Assembly: GCA_023389425.1 (NCBI GenBank)
Contig: JAEWEK010000051.1
Location: forward strand, 1-18,428
Length of the DNA stretch: 18,428 bases
Direction: 5' to 3'
Origin: Pseudomonadota bacterium
Lineage (GTDB): Bacteria; Pseudomonadota; Gammaproteobacteria; Burkholderiales; Burkholderiaceae_D
The translations under genes were made by a program, and so were the position numbers. Of this stretch, positions 1-6,970 are shown in pieces; within the stretch, counting starts at the first letter, position 1; each line of letters begins with the position of its first letter. Below the pieces are notes generated by a model. It was given only the letters and a program-made list of their open reading frames with translations. It had not been told where the DNA came from and ran no database searches.

Positions 1-301
1 TGACGAGATAGTCGTCGGCGCCGGTCTCCAGGCCACGCACCCGGTCTTCCACCGCGTCGCGCGCGGTCAGCAGCAGCACCGGCATGGCCGAGCCGCGCGC
101 GCGCAGGCGGCGCACCACCTCGAATCCATCGATGCCCGGCAGGCCGATATCGACCACCGCGACGACGAAGTTTCCGGACTGCAGCAATTGATCGGCGCGC
201 AAGCCGTCACGGGCGAGTTCGACCTGCATGCCCTGTGCTTGCAGGACGCGGCACAGGCCGTCGACAAGGACGGCGTCGTCTTCCACGAGGAGGATCTGCA
301 T
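1..301 (-). CDS. OmpR/PhoB-type response regulator, N-terminal part (truncated by window edge)
   Basis: The minus strand reads from an ATG at 301 without a stop to the window edge, giving 100 residues that start MQILLVEDDAVLVDGL. This is a CheY-like receiver domain: the acidic pair is at E7-D8-D9, the phosphoacceptor is D51 in VVDIGLPG, and the conserved T79 is in LLTAR. The last visible residues, GADDYLV, precede the expected conserved Lys, which lies outside the window. The LLTARD...RVxGLxxGADDYL pattern is typical of OmpR-family regulators of the QseB/TctD/PmrA kind, which carry a C-terminal winged helix that cannot be seen here. Such genes usually sit beside a histidine kinase gene, which would lie to the left. 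The gene is divergent from the Crp/Fnr regulator at 557. No strong ribosome binding site precedes the ATG. Family assignment is firm; the signal and target genes are unknown. Confidence 0.88.
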   Translation of the reverse strand, partial: MQILLVEDDAVLVDGLCRVLQAQGMQVELARDGLRADQLLQSGNFVVAVVDIGLPGIDGFEVVRRLRARGSAMPVLLLTARDAVEDRVRGLETGADDYLV

Positions 302-332
302 GGGCTAATGCTGAGTTGCTTTGATGCCCGCC

Positions 333-362
333 ATTATGCGGTATTTCCTTGCTCGCTCCTAA
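333..362 (-). promoter_or_regulatory. candidate sigma-70 promoter for the response regulator
   Basis: On the minus strand a -10-like CATAAT (333-338) lies 18 bp from a weak -35-like TTAGGA (357-362). Transcription would start near 326, about 25 nt before the ATG at 301. This is a motif match only. Confidence 0.3.
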
Positions 363-556
363 GAAAACAGGCCAAAAACTGCCCTTTTCCCAGTAGGACT
401 GGACTGACAAAACATTATGCTGAGAGCCTACATTGGTGCGACTGCTAATCTTATGTTCGGCACCGGACTATAGCCTTAATGTACACACATCGCGATCGGG
501 CAAAGCGCCCCGGACCGCAATGAAGCACTAAAGCTAGAAGATTACGAGGACAGAAA
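363..556. other. intergenic region upstream of the Crp/Fnr regulator
   Basis: This stretch between divergent regulators is visibly more AT-rich than its surroundings. It holds no convincing open reading frame. A good ribosome binding site GAGGA at 546-550 stands six bases before the ATG at 557 and fixes that start. I found no convincing sigma-70 pair or FNR-type palindrome for the downstream gene; a weak CTGACA and a TATAGC are present but badly spaced. Confidence 0.5.
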
Positions 557-1366
557 ATGAACAATGCACAACTTGGTGGTGCCACGCTTAAAACGCAGTC
601 GCTGAACCAGATCCCCGCGACCCGGGAAGAACTGAAGACTGCGTCCCGTCCAGTTGTCAGCTACAGCGGTACCCAGCAGAACGAACTGCTCGCCGCCCTC
701 CCGCGCCAAGACCTGGAAACCCTGTTTGAACACCTCGAGCTGGTCCCGCTGCCCTTCGGCAAGGAACTGTTCGAATACGGCAGCAAACTGGAATACGTTT
801 ATTTCCCAACCACCGCCATCGTGTCCCTGCTGTACGTGATGGAAGACGGCGCCACCACCGAGATCGCCGTCGTCGGCCATGAAGGCGTGGTGGGTGTATC
901 GCTGTTCATGGGCGAACGGGCCATGTGCAGCGCCGTCGTGCAAAGCGCCGGCTATGGCTACCGCCTGAAAACCCAATTCCTGCGCGACGCCTTCAACCGC
1001 GGTGGCGCCCTGCCCCAGCTGCTGATGCGCTACACCAATGCCCTGTTCGCCCAGATGGCGCAGAACGCCGTCGGCGGCCGCCACAGCTCGATCGAACAGA
1101 AGCTGTGCCGCTGGCTGCTGGACCGCCTGGACCGCTCGCCGAGCAACGAGCTGAAAGTCACCCAGGAACTCATCTCCATCATGCTGGGCGTGCGCCGCGA
1201 GAGCATCACGGCCGCTGCCGGCAAGCTGCAGGAAGAAGGCCTGATCCAATACCGCCGCGGCAATATCACCGTGCTGGACCGTGCTGGCCTGGAAGAGTAT
1301 GCGGGCGAATGCTACAAGGTGGCCAAGTCGGAATATGACAGGCTGCTGATGGACGTGGCGCGCTGA
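557..1366 (+). CDS. Crp/Fnr-family transcriptional regulator
   Basis: A 269-residue cytoplasmic DNA-binding regulator. Residues about 35-155 form a cyclic-nucleotide-binding-like beta-roll (FGKELFEYGS, YFPTTAIVSLL, EIAVVGHEGVVGVSLFMG). A long dimerisation helix covers about 150-190, and a winged helix-turn-helix covers about 196-245, with the helices VTQELISIMLG and RRESITAAAGKLQ. The first 35 residues are a low-complexity extension. The start is supported by GAGGA six bases upstream. Two absences matter. There is no N-terminal cysteine cluster (only C124, C184 and C252), so an FNR-type iron-sulfur sensor is unlikely. The arginine-serine pair of true cAMP receptors is not evident at the phosphate-binding position (ERAMCSAV). 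The ligand is therefore unknown. The gene is apparently monocistronic and followed directly by a terminator. Family is certain; regulon unknown. Confidence 0.93.
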   Translation: MNNAQLGGATLKTQSLNQIPATREELKTASRPVVSYSGTQQNELLAALPRQDLETLFEHLELVPLPFGKELFEYGSKLEYVYFPTTAIVSLLYVMEDGATTEIAVVGHEGVVGVSLFMGERAMCSAVVQSAGYGYRLKTQFLRDAFNRGGALPQLLMRYTNALFAQMAQNAVGGRHSSIEQKLCRWLLDRLDRSPSNELKVTQELISIMLGVRRESITAAAGKLQEEGLIQYRRGNITVLDRAGLEEYAGECYKVAKSEYDRLLMDVAR

Positions 1367-1395
1367 GCGACACCCTCAACCGTGAACGGCAAGCG

Positions 1396-1421
1396 AGCGC
1401 CCCGCGGGGCGCTTTCTTTTT
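1396..1421 (+). terminator. intrinsic terminator of the Crp/Fnr gene
   Basis: The 8-bp inverted repeat AGCGCCCC / GGGGCGCT (1396-1413) is followed by TTCTTTTT, 30 bases after the stop codon. It has the classical GC stem plus U-tract form. Confidence 0.85.
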
Positions 1422-1432
1422 GGTATAGCTAC

Positions 1433-1536
1433 CGTCGTCCCCGCGCAGGCGGGGACCCATGGAACGCTTGCCGGGTGGACAGCTAAGCCGCAGGCCAGTT
1501 AGCTCAGCATGGGTCCCGGCCTGCGCCGGGACGACG
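1433..1536. repeat. paired REP element (REPIN-like), family 1, copy 1
   Basis: Two imperfect palindromic units in inverted orientation flank about 45 bp. The left unit begins CGTCGTCCCCGCGCAGG and the right unit ends GCGCCGGGACGACG. Each unit folds on itself (GTCCCCGC/GCGGGGAC; GTCCCGGC/GCCGGGAC) and the two units are nearly reverse complements of each other. A second copy of exactly the same length is at 7778-7881, and the stretch 1501-1537 matches 7847-7883 without a visible mismatch. The form is that of REPIN/BIME elements mobilised by RAYT transposases; no transposase is in the window. Confidence 0.82.
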
Positions 1537-1559
1537 GTTTTAAGTTCAACTGGAAAGCA

Positions 1560-1581
1560 AACGGCCGCAATCGCGGCCGCT
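1560..1581 (-). terminator. intrinsic terminator of the NarL-type response regulator
   Basis: On the minus strand the stem GCGGCCGC / GCGGCCGT with a GATT loop is followed by TTGCTTT, 24 bases after the stop codon at 1606. The stem is very strong but the U-tract is interrupted. Confidence 0.65.
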
Positions 1582-1605
1582 GTTCAGTTGAGCGAATCAA
1601 GCTGC

Positions 1606-2238
1606 TCAATCGAGCAAGTTGTTCTTCATCGCATAGTAAGTAAGATCACTATTCGACTGCAGCCCCATCTTCTCCATGATGCGGGTGCGATAGGTCGACA
1701 CGGTCTTGATCGACAGCGACAGCGCACTGCCGATGTCCGACACGGTCGCGCCCTTGGCCAGGCGCAGGAACACCTGGAATTCGCGGTCCGACAACTCGGT
1801 GTGCAGCGCCGTGTTGGGATCGCGGTCGAAGCTTTGTGCCAGCAGCTCGCCCACTTGCGAGCTGACGTAACGCCGCCCCTGGTACACGGTGCGCACTGCC
1901 GTCTTGAGCTCGTCGGCGTCGCATTCCTTGTTGAGATAACCGTTGGCGCCCATCTTGAACAGATTGAGCGCGTATTGCTGCGCCGGATAGCCGGAAAGGA
2001 TCAGCACCGGAAGATTGGGCTGGCCCTGGCGAATGGTGCGCAGGATATCGATGCCGCTCTGGTCCGGCATGGCGATATCCAGCAGCAGGACGTCGCAGAT
2101 CTCGCGACGGGCGATGTCCAGCGCTTCGCGCCCGGTGGCGCCTTCAGCGACCACCTCGAACTCGCCCGAGGACGAAAAGATCTGCTTGAATCCCGCTCGT
2201 ACTATCTGGTGATCGTCACAAATGGCAACGCGTATCAT
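1606..2238 (-). CDS. NarL/FixJ-type response regulator (LuxR helix-turn-helix)
   Basis: A 210-residue two-component response regulator. The receiver domain (about 2-120) shows the acidic pair D8-D9, phosphoacceptor D54 in LLLDIAMPD, S82 in LSG and K104 in GYLNKE, all in the canonical places, so it should be phosphorylatable. A LuxR-type DNA-binding domain covers about 145-207 (LSDREFQVFLRLAKG, VSDIGSALSLSIKTVSTYRTRIMEKMG). Length is normal for the family. The ATG at 2238 is preceded by GGGAAG a few bases upstream, giving a clear start. No histidine kinase gene is adjacent, so its kinase is an orphan partner elsewhere. It has its own promoter candidate and terminator and is probably transcribed alone. 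It resembles GacA/UvrY/NarL regulators in architecture, but I cannot assign a pathway. Confidence 0.94.
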   Translation of the reverse strand: MIRVAICDDHQIVRAGFKQIFSSSGEFEVVAEGATGREALDIARREICDVLLLDIAMPDQSGIDILRTIRQGQPNLPVLILSGYPAQQYALNLFKMGANGYLNKECDADELKTAVRTVYQGRRYVSSQVGELLAQSFDRDPNTALHTELSDREFQVFLRLAKGATVSDIGSALSLSIKTVSTYRTRIMEKMGLQSNSDLTYYAMKNNLLD

Positions 2239-2261
2239 TGTCTTCCCAAAAAGCCTTAAAG

Positions 2262-2278
2262 TTTCCTGACACAGGAAA
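2262..2278. promoter_or_regulatory. perfect 7-3-7 inverted repeat in the response regulator leader
   Basis: TTTCCTG-ACA-CAGGAAA lies 24 bases before the start codon, inside the predicted leader. It could be an operator for a dimeric regulator, possibly the gene product itself, or an mRNA hairpin near the ribosome binding site. Smaller palindromes GCTGA-T-TCAGC (2314-2324) and TGGATGTCCA (2301-2310) lie in the same leader. Confidence 0.5.
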
Positions 2279-2340
2279 GAGCCAAGGCTGAACCGTACAC
2301 TGGATGTCCATGCGCTGATTCAGCAAAAATAGCATGTGAC

Positions 2341-2368
2341 ATTCTAGCACTCCGGCGCATACCTACAA
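2341..2368 (-). promoter_or_regulatory. promoter of the NarL-type response regulator
   Basis: On the minus strand TTGTAG (2363-2368) and TAGAAT (2341-2346) are 16 bp apart, and TGC precedes the -10 box, giving an extended -10. The predicted transcript starts near 2334 with a leader of about 95 nt. The same GTGCTAGAAT string occurs upstream of rpmI. Confidence 0.6.
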
Positions 2369-2388
2369 CAGGCGCACGAATGCCTGAG

Positions 2389-2793
2389 TCAGGCAGCGCG
2401 CGGCCCGTGCTTGAGCAGGTCGAGAATGGCAAGAAGCTCGGTGCGCAAGGCCATCGGATCCAGGCAGGGGGCCTGTTCCTCGGCCACGAAGTCGGCGGCC
2501 GCGACGATTTCGCCGCCCCGGCTGTCGAGCTTGTTGCGCGCGCCGCTGATCGTGAAGCCCTGCTCGTACAGCAGCTCACGAATACGCCGGATCAACAGCA
2601 CCTCGTGATGCTGGTAATAACGGCGGTTCCCACGGCGTTTGACCGGTTTTAGCTGGGTAAATTCCTGCTCCCAGTAGCGCAGGACGTGCGGCTTGACCCC
2701 GCACAATTCACTGACTTCGCCGATCGTGAAATAGCGCTTGGCCGGAATCGGCGGCAGCGCGGATGGCTCAAGCTTGCTCGGACGCTCGTTCAT
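2389..2793 (-). CDS. small MerR-family transcriptional regulator
   Basis: A 134-residue protein with an N-terminal MerR winged helix-turn-helix at about 20-90 (YFTIGEVSELCGVKPHVLRYWEQEF, then RRGNRRYYQHHEVLLIRRIRELL). This is followed by a helical segment with a short acidic, cysteine-containing stretch and a final helix (ALRTELLAILDLLKHG). It has no metal-binding cysteine loop like MerR or CueR, and no effector domain of the BmrR type. It starts nine bases after the ihfA stop codon, so it is the last gene of the pheST-ihfA transcription unit, an arrangement known in beta- and gammaproteobacteria. No strong ribosome binding site precedes the ATG, which suggests translation coupled to ihfA. 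Its ligand and targets are unknown. A palindrome TGCCTGA-G-TCAGGCA overlaps its stop codon. Confidence 0.9.
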   Translation of the reverse strand: MNERPSKLEPSALPPIPAKRYFTIGEVSELCGVKPHVLRYWEQEFTQLKPVKRRGNRRYYQHHEVLLIRRIRELLYEQGFTISGARNKLDSRGGEIVAAADFVAEEQAPCLDPMALRTELLAILDLLKHGPRAA

Positions 2794-2802
2794 TTATCTA
2801 TG

Positions 2803-3150
2803 TCAGGCGGCACGCGTGGCCGGGCTGGTCTCCTCGACCATGCCCTTGAGTTTCTGGCTGGCGTGGAAAGTCACGACGCGGCGCGCCGTGATGGGGATTT
2901 CCTCGCCCGTCTTCGGGTTGCGTCCCGGACGCTGCGGCTTGTCGCGCAGCTGGAAGTTGCCGAAGCCGGACAGCTTCACCGCTTCGCCTCGTTCGAGCGC
3001 GTTGCGGATCTCATCGAAGAAGGTTTCGACCATGTCCTTGGCTTCGCGCTTGTTCAGGCCGACCTGCTCGAACAGCAGCTCGGCCAGCTCGGCCTTGGTC
3101 AGGGTCGGCAATGCACTTTCGGCTTCTTTGCGCGTCCGGGCGACCTGCAT
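2803..3150 (-). CDS. ihfA: integration host factor subunit alpha
   Basis: IHF-alpha forms a heterodimer with IHF-beta that bends DNA sharply in nucleoid structure, sigma-54 promoters and recombination. The core is unmistakable: LTKAELAELLFEQVGLNKREAKDMV, the GFGNF turn, and the DNA-intercalating arm RPGRNPKTGEEIPI with its conserved proline. From the ATG at 3150 it has 115 residues, somewhat longer than the usual 100 or so. That ATG lacks a ribosome binding site and lies inside a perfect palindrome. The frame stays open and coding-like upstream to an ATT codon at 3216 with AGGG eight bases before it, which would add 22 residues beginning INNDLDSAVLQEA. The true start is therefore unsettled. 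It follows pheT and precedes the MerR gene in one transcription unit, as in many proteobacteria. Identity is certain; only the start is doubtful. Confidence 0.95.
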   Translation of the reverse strand: MQVARTRKEAESALPTLTKAELAELLFEQVGLNKREAKDMVETFFDEIRNALERGEAVKLSGFGNFQLRDKPQRPGRNPKTGEEIPITARRVVTFHASQKLKGMVEETSPATRAA

Positions 3151-3166
3151 CGCGCGATGCAGGTCG
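3141..3166. repeat. perfect 26-bp palindrome across the annotated ihfA start
   Basis: The half-site CGACCTGCATCGC is followed immediately by its exact reverse complement. In RNA it would form an 11-bp stem with a GCGC loop that encloses the AUG at 3150. It lies either in the leader or, if translation starts at 3216, in the coding part. Confidence 0.9.
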
Positions 3167-3259
3167 GCGGCCAGCGCTTCCTGGAGGACGGCCGAATCGA
3201 GATCGTTATTGTTAATTTTAGTGCCCTGCCTTCAGTTCAAACATTGTTGCAGACATGTG

Positions 3260-5686
3260 TCATGCGCGCAGACGCGCGCCGTGTTTTTGTATCGCAGCTT
3301 CGGCCAGTGCCGCGATGATTGCATCCACGGCATCGTCTTGCAGCGTCGATTGAGTATCTTGCAAGCTAATCCGGAAAGCAAGACTTTTTTCGTCGTTTTC
3401 CAGACCTTTGCCGCGATATTCGTCAAATAAAACAACGGCTTGCACGATCCGCCCAAGCGGGTTCGATTGTACCTCAGCAGTGAACGAATCGAGAATATCC
3501 TGAACTGTAAGCTGTTGTTTCACAACAAGTGCCAAGTCGCGGGTGGCGCCCGGGAACTTGCTGATCTCGACATAGTTCGGCACCACGCGCTGCTGCAGGG
3601 CTTCGGCATCGATCTCGAACAGCACCGGCGCCTGCGGCAGTTCATACTGCTGCATCCAGCGCGGGTGCAGCTCGCCGATGACGCCGACTTGCTTGCCGTC
3701 CAGCAAGACCGCGGCGCTGCGGCCCGGGTGCAGGGCAGGATGCTCGGTCTTCACGAAGCGCAGGGCGCGCGGCGCGAACAGGGCTTCCAGGTCGGCCTTG
3801 ACGTCGAAGAAGTCGACCGCGCGGGTCGGCAGCGACCACTGCTCGTCCAGCGCCGGGCCGTAGGCGATGCCGGCCACGTGCTTGCGCTGCTCATAGCCGG
3901 CCACGGAGAGCGGGCCATCCTGCACCGCCGCGTCGCGCTTGTAGACGCCGGCGATCTCGAACAGGCGCACGCGCGGCTGCTTGCGGTTGACGTTGTAGCG
4001 CAGGTTGGCGACCAGGCTGCCGATCAGGGTCGAGCGCATCACGCTCATCTGGCTGGCGATCGGGTTCTGCAGGCGGATCGGATCCGTGTTGGCGGCGAAG
4101 TCGCGCTCCCAGCCCTCTTCCACGAAGCTCATGTTGACCACTTCCTGGTAGCCCAGGCCGGCCAGCTCGTCGCGGATCGCGAACAGCGAGCGACGGTTTT
4201 CCGGCTCGGCCAGCATCGCGGACGGCGCCACCGGCGGCAGCGCCGGGATGTTCTCGAAGCCGTACACGCGCGCCACCTCCTCGATCAGGTCTTCCTCGAT
4301 CTCGATGTCGAAGCGGTAGGACGGCGAAGTCACGTGGAACACGCCCGGCTCTTGCGTGAACGGCAGGTTCAGGCGATTGAAGATGTCGGCCACCTGGGCG
4401 TCGGTGAACGGGATGCCGATCACCTGCGAGGCGCGCGCGGTGCGCAGCGTCACCGGCTTGGGCTGCGGCAGCTTGGCGACATGGTCGTCGACCGGGCCGA
4501 CAAGGGTAGCGGTGGTGCCGCACACTTCCACGATCAGCGCCGTGATGCGCTCGATGTGTTCGACCGTGGTCGCGTAATCCACGCCGCGCTCGAAGCGGTG
4601 CGCCGCATCGGTCGAGAAGTTGTAGCGGCGCGCGCGGCCGCGGATCGCGTCCGGCCACCAGAATGCGGCTTCGAGGTAGATATCGGTGGTGTCGAGCGTG
4701 ACGGCGGTGGAGTCGCCGCCCATGATGCCGGCCAGCGATTCGATTTCCTTGTCGTCGGCGATCACGCCCACGGTTTCGTCGACCTCGACGGTGTTCCCGT
4801 TCAGGAGCTTGAGCGATTCGTCCTTGCGGCCCCAGCGCACATCGAGCCCACCATGGATTTTGGCCAGGTCGAACACGTGCGACGGACGGCCCAGTTCGAG
4901 CATCACGTAGTTGGAGATGTCCACCAGCGCGGAGACCGAACGCTGGCCGCTGCGCTCGATGCGCCGCTTGATCCAGTCCGGCGTCGCGGCGCGCGCGTTC
5001 AGGCCGCGGATCACGCGGCCGGTGAAACGGCCGCACAGGTCCGGGGCGCTGATCTTCACCGGCAGCTTTTCATCGAGGTTGACCGGCACCGCGCGTGCGG
5101 TCGGCACGGACAGCGGCGCGCCGGTGAGCGCGGCCACTTCGCGCGCCACACCCAGGAGCGACAGCGCATCGGCGCGGTTCGGCGTCAGCTTGATGGTGAA
5201 TTTGAGGTCGTTCAGCAGCAGGTAGTCGCGGATATTGGTGCCGACCGGTGCGTCTTCCGGCAGTTCCAGCAGGCCGGCGTTTTCTTCCGACAGCTTCAAC
5301 TCGCGCGCCGAGCACATCATGCCCTGCGACTCGACGCCGCGCAGCTGGCCGACCTTGATCTCGAAAGGCTTGCCGTCGGCGCCCGGCGGCAGCACGGCGC
5401 CGGCCATGGCGCACGGCGCCTTCATCCCGGCGCGCACGTTCGGCGCGCCGCAGACGATGTTGAGCAGGGTGCCGGTGCCGGCATCGACCTTGCACACATT
5501 GAGGCGATCCGCGTTCGGATGGCGCGTCACTTCCAGCACCTGGGCCACCACCACATTGCTAAACGGCGGCACCACCGGCTCGACTTCTTCGACCTCGAGG
5601 CCGGACATGGTCAGCAGGTGGGCCAGCTCGTCCGAATTCATCTTCGGATCGACCAGGGTACGGAGCCATTTTTCGGAGAATTGCAT
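3260..5686 (-). CDS. pheT: phenylalanyl-tRNA synthetase beta subunit
   Basis: An 808-residue subunit of the cytoplasmic (alpha-beta)2 enzyme that charges tRNA-Phe; the beta subunit binds tRNA and edits mischarged Tyr-tRNA-Phe. Domains in order: N-terminal segment MQFSEKWLRTLVDP; an EMAP/OB-type tRNA-binding domain at about 40-150 (VAQVLEVTRHPNADRLNVCKV, NIVCGAPNVRAGMKAPCA); the B3/B4 editing domain at about 210-385; the B5 domain at about 400-475; the catalytic-like core; and a C-terminal ferredoxin-fold anticodon-binding domain at about 714-807 (SKFPGATRDLALVV, FDEYRGKGLENDEKSLAFRISLQ). Length is normal. It starts 21 bases after the pheS stop codon and is surely cotranscribed with it. The ribosome binding site is weak, consistent with coupling to pheS. 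Confidence 0.98.
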   Translation of the reverse strand: MQFSEKWLRTLVDPKMNSDELAHLLTMSGLEVEEVEPVVPPFSNVVVAQVLEVTRHPNADRLNVCKVDAGTGTLLNIVCGAPNVRAGMKAPCAMAGAVLPPGADGKPFEIKVGQLRGVESQGMMCSARELKLSEENAGLLELPEDAPVGTNIRDYLLLNDLKFTIKLTPNRADALSLLGVAREVAALTGAPLSVPTARAVPVNLDEKLPVKISAPDLCGRFTGRVIRGLNARAATPDWIKRRIERSGQRSVSALVDISNYVMLELGRPSHVFDLAKIHGGLDVRWGRKDESLKLLNGNTVEVDETVGVIADDKEIESLAGIMGGDSTAVTLDTTDIYLEAAFWWPDAIRGRARRYNFSTDAAHRFERGVDYATTVEHIERITALIVEVCGTTATLVGPVDDHVAKLPQPKPVTLRTARASQVIGIPFTDAQVADIFNRLNLPFTQEPGVFHVTSPSYRFDIEIEEDLIEEVARVYGFENIPALPPVAPSAMLAEPENRRSLFAIRDELAGLGYQEVVNMSFVEEGWERDFAANTDPIRLQNPIASQMSVMRSTLIGSLVANLRYNVNRKQPRVRLFEIAGVYKRDAAVQDGPLSVAGYEQRKHVAGIAYGPALDEQWSLPTRAVDFFDVKADLEALFAPRALRFVKTEHPALHPGRSAAVLLDGKQVGVIGELHPRWMQQYELPQAPVLFEIDAEALQQRVVPNYVEISKFPGATRDLALVVKQQLTVQDILDSFTAEVQSNPLGRIVQAVVLFDEYRGKGLENDEKSLAFRISLQDTQSTLQDDAVDAIIAALAEAAIQKHGARLRA

Positions 5687-5707
5687 AATCTTGTTCTGGC
5701 AGTGGTA

Positions 5708-6724
5708 TTAGTTGAACTGCTTCAGGAAGCGCAGGTCGCCTTCGTAGAACAGGCGCAGGTCGTTGACGCCGTAGCGCAGCATCGTCAGGCGCTCGAGGCC
5801 GGAGCCGAACGCGAAGCCGATGAATTTTTCCGGATCGAGGCCGAAGTTGCGCACCACCGACGGGTGCACCTGGCCCGAGCCGGACACTTCCAGCCAGCGG
5901 CCCTTCAGCGGACCGGAGCCGAAGGCGATGTCGATCTCGGCCGACGGTTCGGTGAACGGGAAGTAGGACGGACGGAAGCGCACCTGCAGGTCGTCGGTCT
6001 CGAAGAAAGCCTTGACGAAGTTGAGGTAGACGCCTTTCAGGTCGGCGAAGCTGATGTTCTCGCCGATCCACAGGCCCTCGACCTGGTGGAACATCGGCGA
6101 GTGGGTGGCATCGCTGTCGACGCGGTAGGTGCGGCCCGGCGCGATCACCTTGATCGGCGGCGTGTGGGTGCGCGCGTAACGCACCTGCATCGGGCTGGTG
6201 TGGGTGCGCAGCAGCAGCGGCTTGCCGGTGCTGTCCTTGCCCTCGATGTAGAAGGTGTCCTGCATCGAACGGGCCGGATGGTTTTCCGGGCTGTTCAGGG
6301 CGGTGAAGTTGAACCAGTCGGTCTCGATCTCGGGACCGTCGGCCACGTCGAAACCGATGGAGCGGAAGATCTCCTCGACGCGCTGCCAGGTACGCATCAC
6401 CGGGTGCACGCCGCCCTTGCTGCGGCCGCGGCCCGGCAGGGTGACGTCGATCGCCTCGAGGTTCAGGCGCGCTTCCAGCTGGGCGTTAGCGAGGGCATCG
6501 CGGCGCGCGGTCAGCGCCTGTTCGATTTTTTCCTTGGCGGCGTTGATCAGCGCGCCCTGGGCCTTGCGCTCGTCGGGAGCGAGTTTGCCGAGGCCCTTCA
6601 TCTGCTCGGTGATTTGGCCGGTCTTGCCCAGGTATTTCGCTTTGGCGTTTTCCAGCGCGGCGGCGTCCGCGGCGGCGGCGAAGTCCGATCCGGCCGCGGC
6701 GACGAGTTCTTCCAGCGAGTTCAT
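5708..6724 (-). CDS. pheS: phenylalanyl-tRNA synthetase alpha subunit
   Basis: A 338-residue catalytic subunit that activates phenylalanine and transfers it to tRNA-Phe in complex with PheT. The N-terminal coiled-coil tRNA-binding arm covers about 1-85 (MNSLEELVAAAGSDFAAAAD, YLGKTGQITEQMKGLG). The class II synthetase core follows, with HPVMRTWQRVEEIFRSIGF, motif 2 around RTHTSPMQVRYA and RTYRVDSDATHSPMFHQVEG, the phenylalanine pocket PSYFPFTEPSAEID, and motif 3 GSGLERLTMLRYGVNDLR. The frame is open further upstream to 6811, but MNSLEEL is the family start, with AGGA about ten bases before it. The 269-bp gap to rplT holds a terminator and a REP pair and no visible Phe-rich leader peptide. Transcription therefore probably depends on readthrough or on a promoter I cannot identify. 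Confidence 0.98.
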   Translation of the reverse strand: MNSLEELVAAAGSDFAAAADAAALENAKAKYLGKTGQITEQMKGLGKLAPDERKAQGALINAAKEKIEQALTARRDALANAQLEARLNLEAIDVTLPGRGRSKGGVHPVMRTWQRVEEIFRSIGFDVADGPEIETDWFNFTALNSPENHPARSMQDTFYIEGKDSTGKPLLLRTHTSPMQVRYARTHTPPIKVIAPGRTYRVDSDATHSPMFHQVEGLWIGENISFADLKGVYLNFVKAFFETDDLQVRFRPSYFPFTEPSAEIDIAFGSGPLKGRWLEVSGSGQVHPSVVRNFGLDPEKFIGFAFGSGLERLTMLRYGVNDLRLFYEGDLRFLKQFN

Positions 6725-6792
6725 CGTATTCTGTTCCTGTTTTGCAGTGGCTTGGAATCGCCACGATAAAACGGTCCGACCTGAAGCCCCGA

Positions 6793-6881
6793 GACCGTCA
6801 TTCCCGCGCACGCGGGAATCCCATTTTCGCCGCGCAGCCGCTCACGCAAAATGGGGTTCCCGCGTGCGCGGGAACGACGTT
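6793..6881. repeat. paired REP element, family 2, between rplT and pheS
   Basis: The left unit GACCGTCATTCCCGCGCACG continues to CCCATTTT (6827). The right unit runs from AAAATGGGG (6848) to CGGGAACGACGTT (6881). The units are inverted with respect to each other, and each has its own CCCGCG/CGCGGG stem. It resembles family 1 in design (CGTC at the outer ends, CCCAT inside) but differs in sequence and has a shorter centre. Confidence 0.8.
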
Positions 6882-6906
6882 CCTGGTGCATTCCAGGGAA
6901 CCAATC

Positions 6907-6940
6907 AAAAACGGGGCACAAGGTTCGCACCTCTGCCCCG
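6907..6940 (-). terminator. intrinsic terminator downstream of rplT
   Basis: On the minus strand the stem CGGGGCA / TGCCCCG (6934-6940 with 6912-6918) encloses an inner AGGT/ACCT stem with a four-base loop and is followed by TTTTTGATT. It has classical form, 54 bases after the rplT stop codon. It would end the rpmI-rplT transcript or attenuate pheST. Confidence 0.8.
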
Positions 6941-6948
6941 CTCTTTTC

Positions 6949-6970
6949 GCGCCGCCGTCGCCGGCGGCGC
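6949..6970 (-). other. strong GC hairpin directly after rplT
   Basis: GCGCCGCC / GGCGGCGC with a six-base loop forms an 8-bp GC stem, 23 bases after the rplT stop codon and just before the intrinsic terminator. It has no U-tract. It may protect the mRNA 3' end or pause polymerase. Confidence 0.6.

Noticed and set aside
363..556. FNR- or CRP-type operator upstream of the Crp/Fnr gene
   Set aside because: No TTGAT-N4-ATCAA or TGTGA-N6-TCACA pattern is present with acceptable match.
1459..2259. Plus-strand frame opposite the NarL-type regulator
   Set aside because: The opposite strand encodes a canonical response regulator with promoter, ribosome binding site and terminator. This frame begins inside a REP element.
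2381..2395. Palindrome TGCCTGA-G-TCAGGCA at the MerR stop codon as a terminator
   Set aside because: The loop would be too small or the stem too short, and no U-tract follows on the minus strand.
3440..6769. Open frame of 1109 codons on the plus strand opposite pheT and pheS
   Set aside because: It is a mirror of two certain synthetase genes in high-GC DNA. Its product is rich in Arg, His, Asp and Ala without any domain, as expected for an antisense shadow frame.
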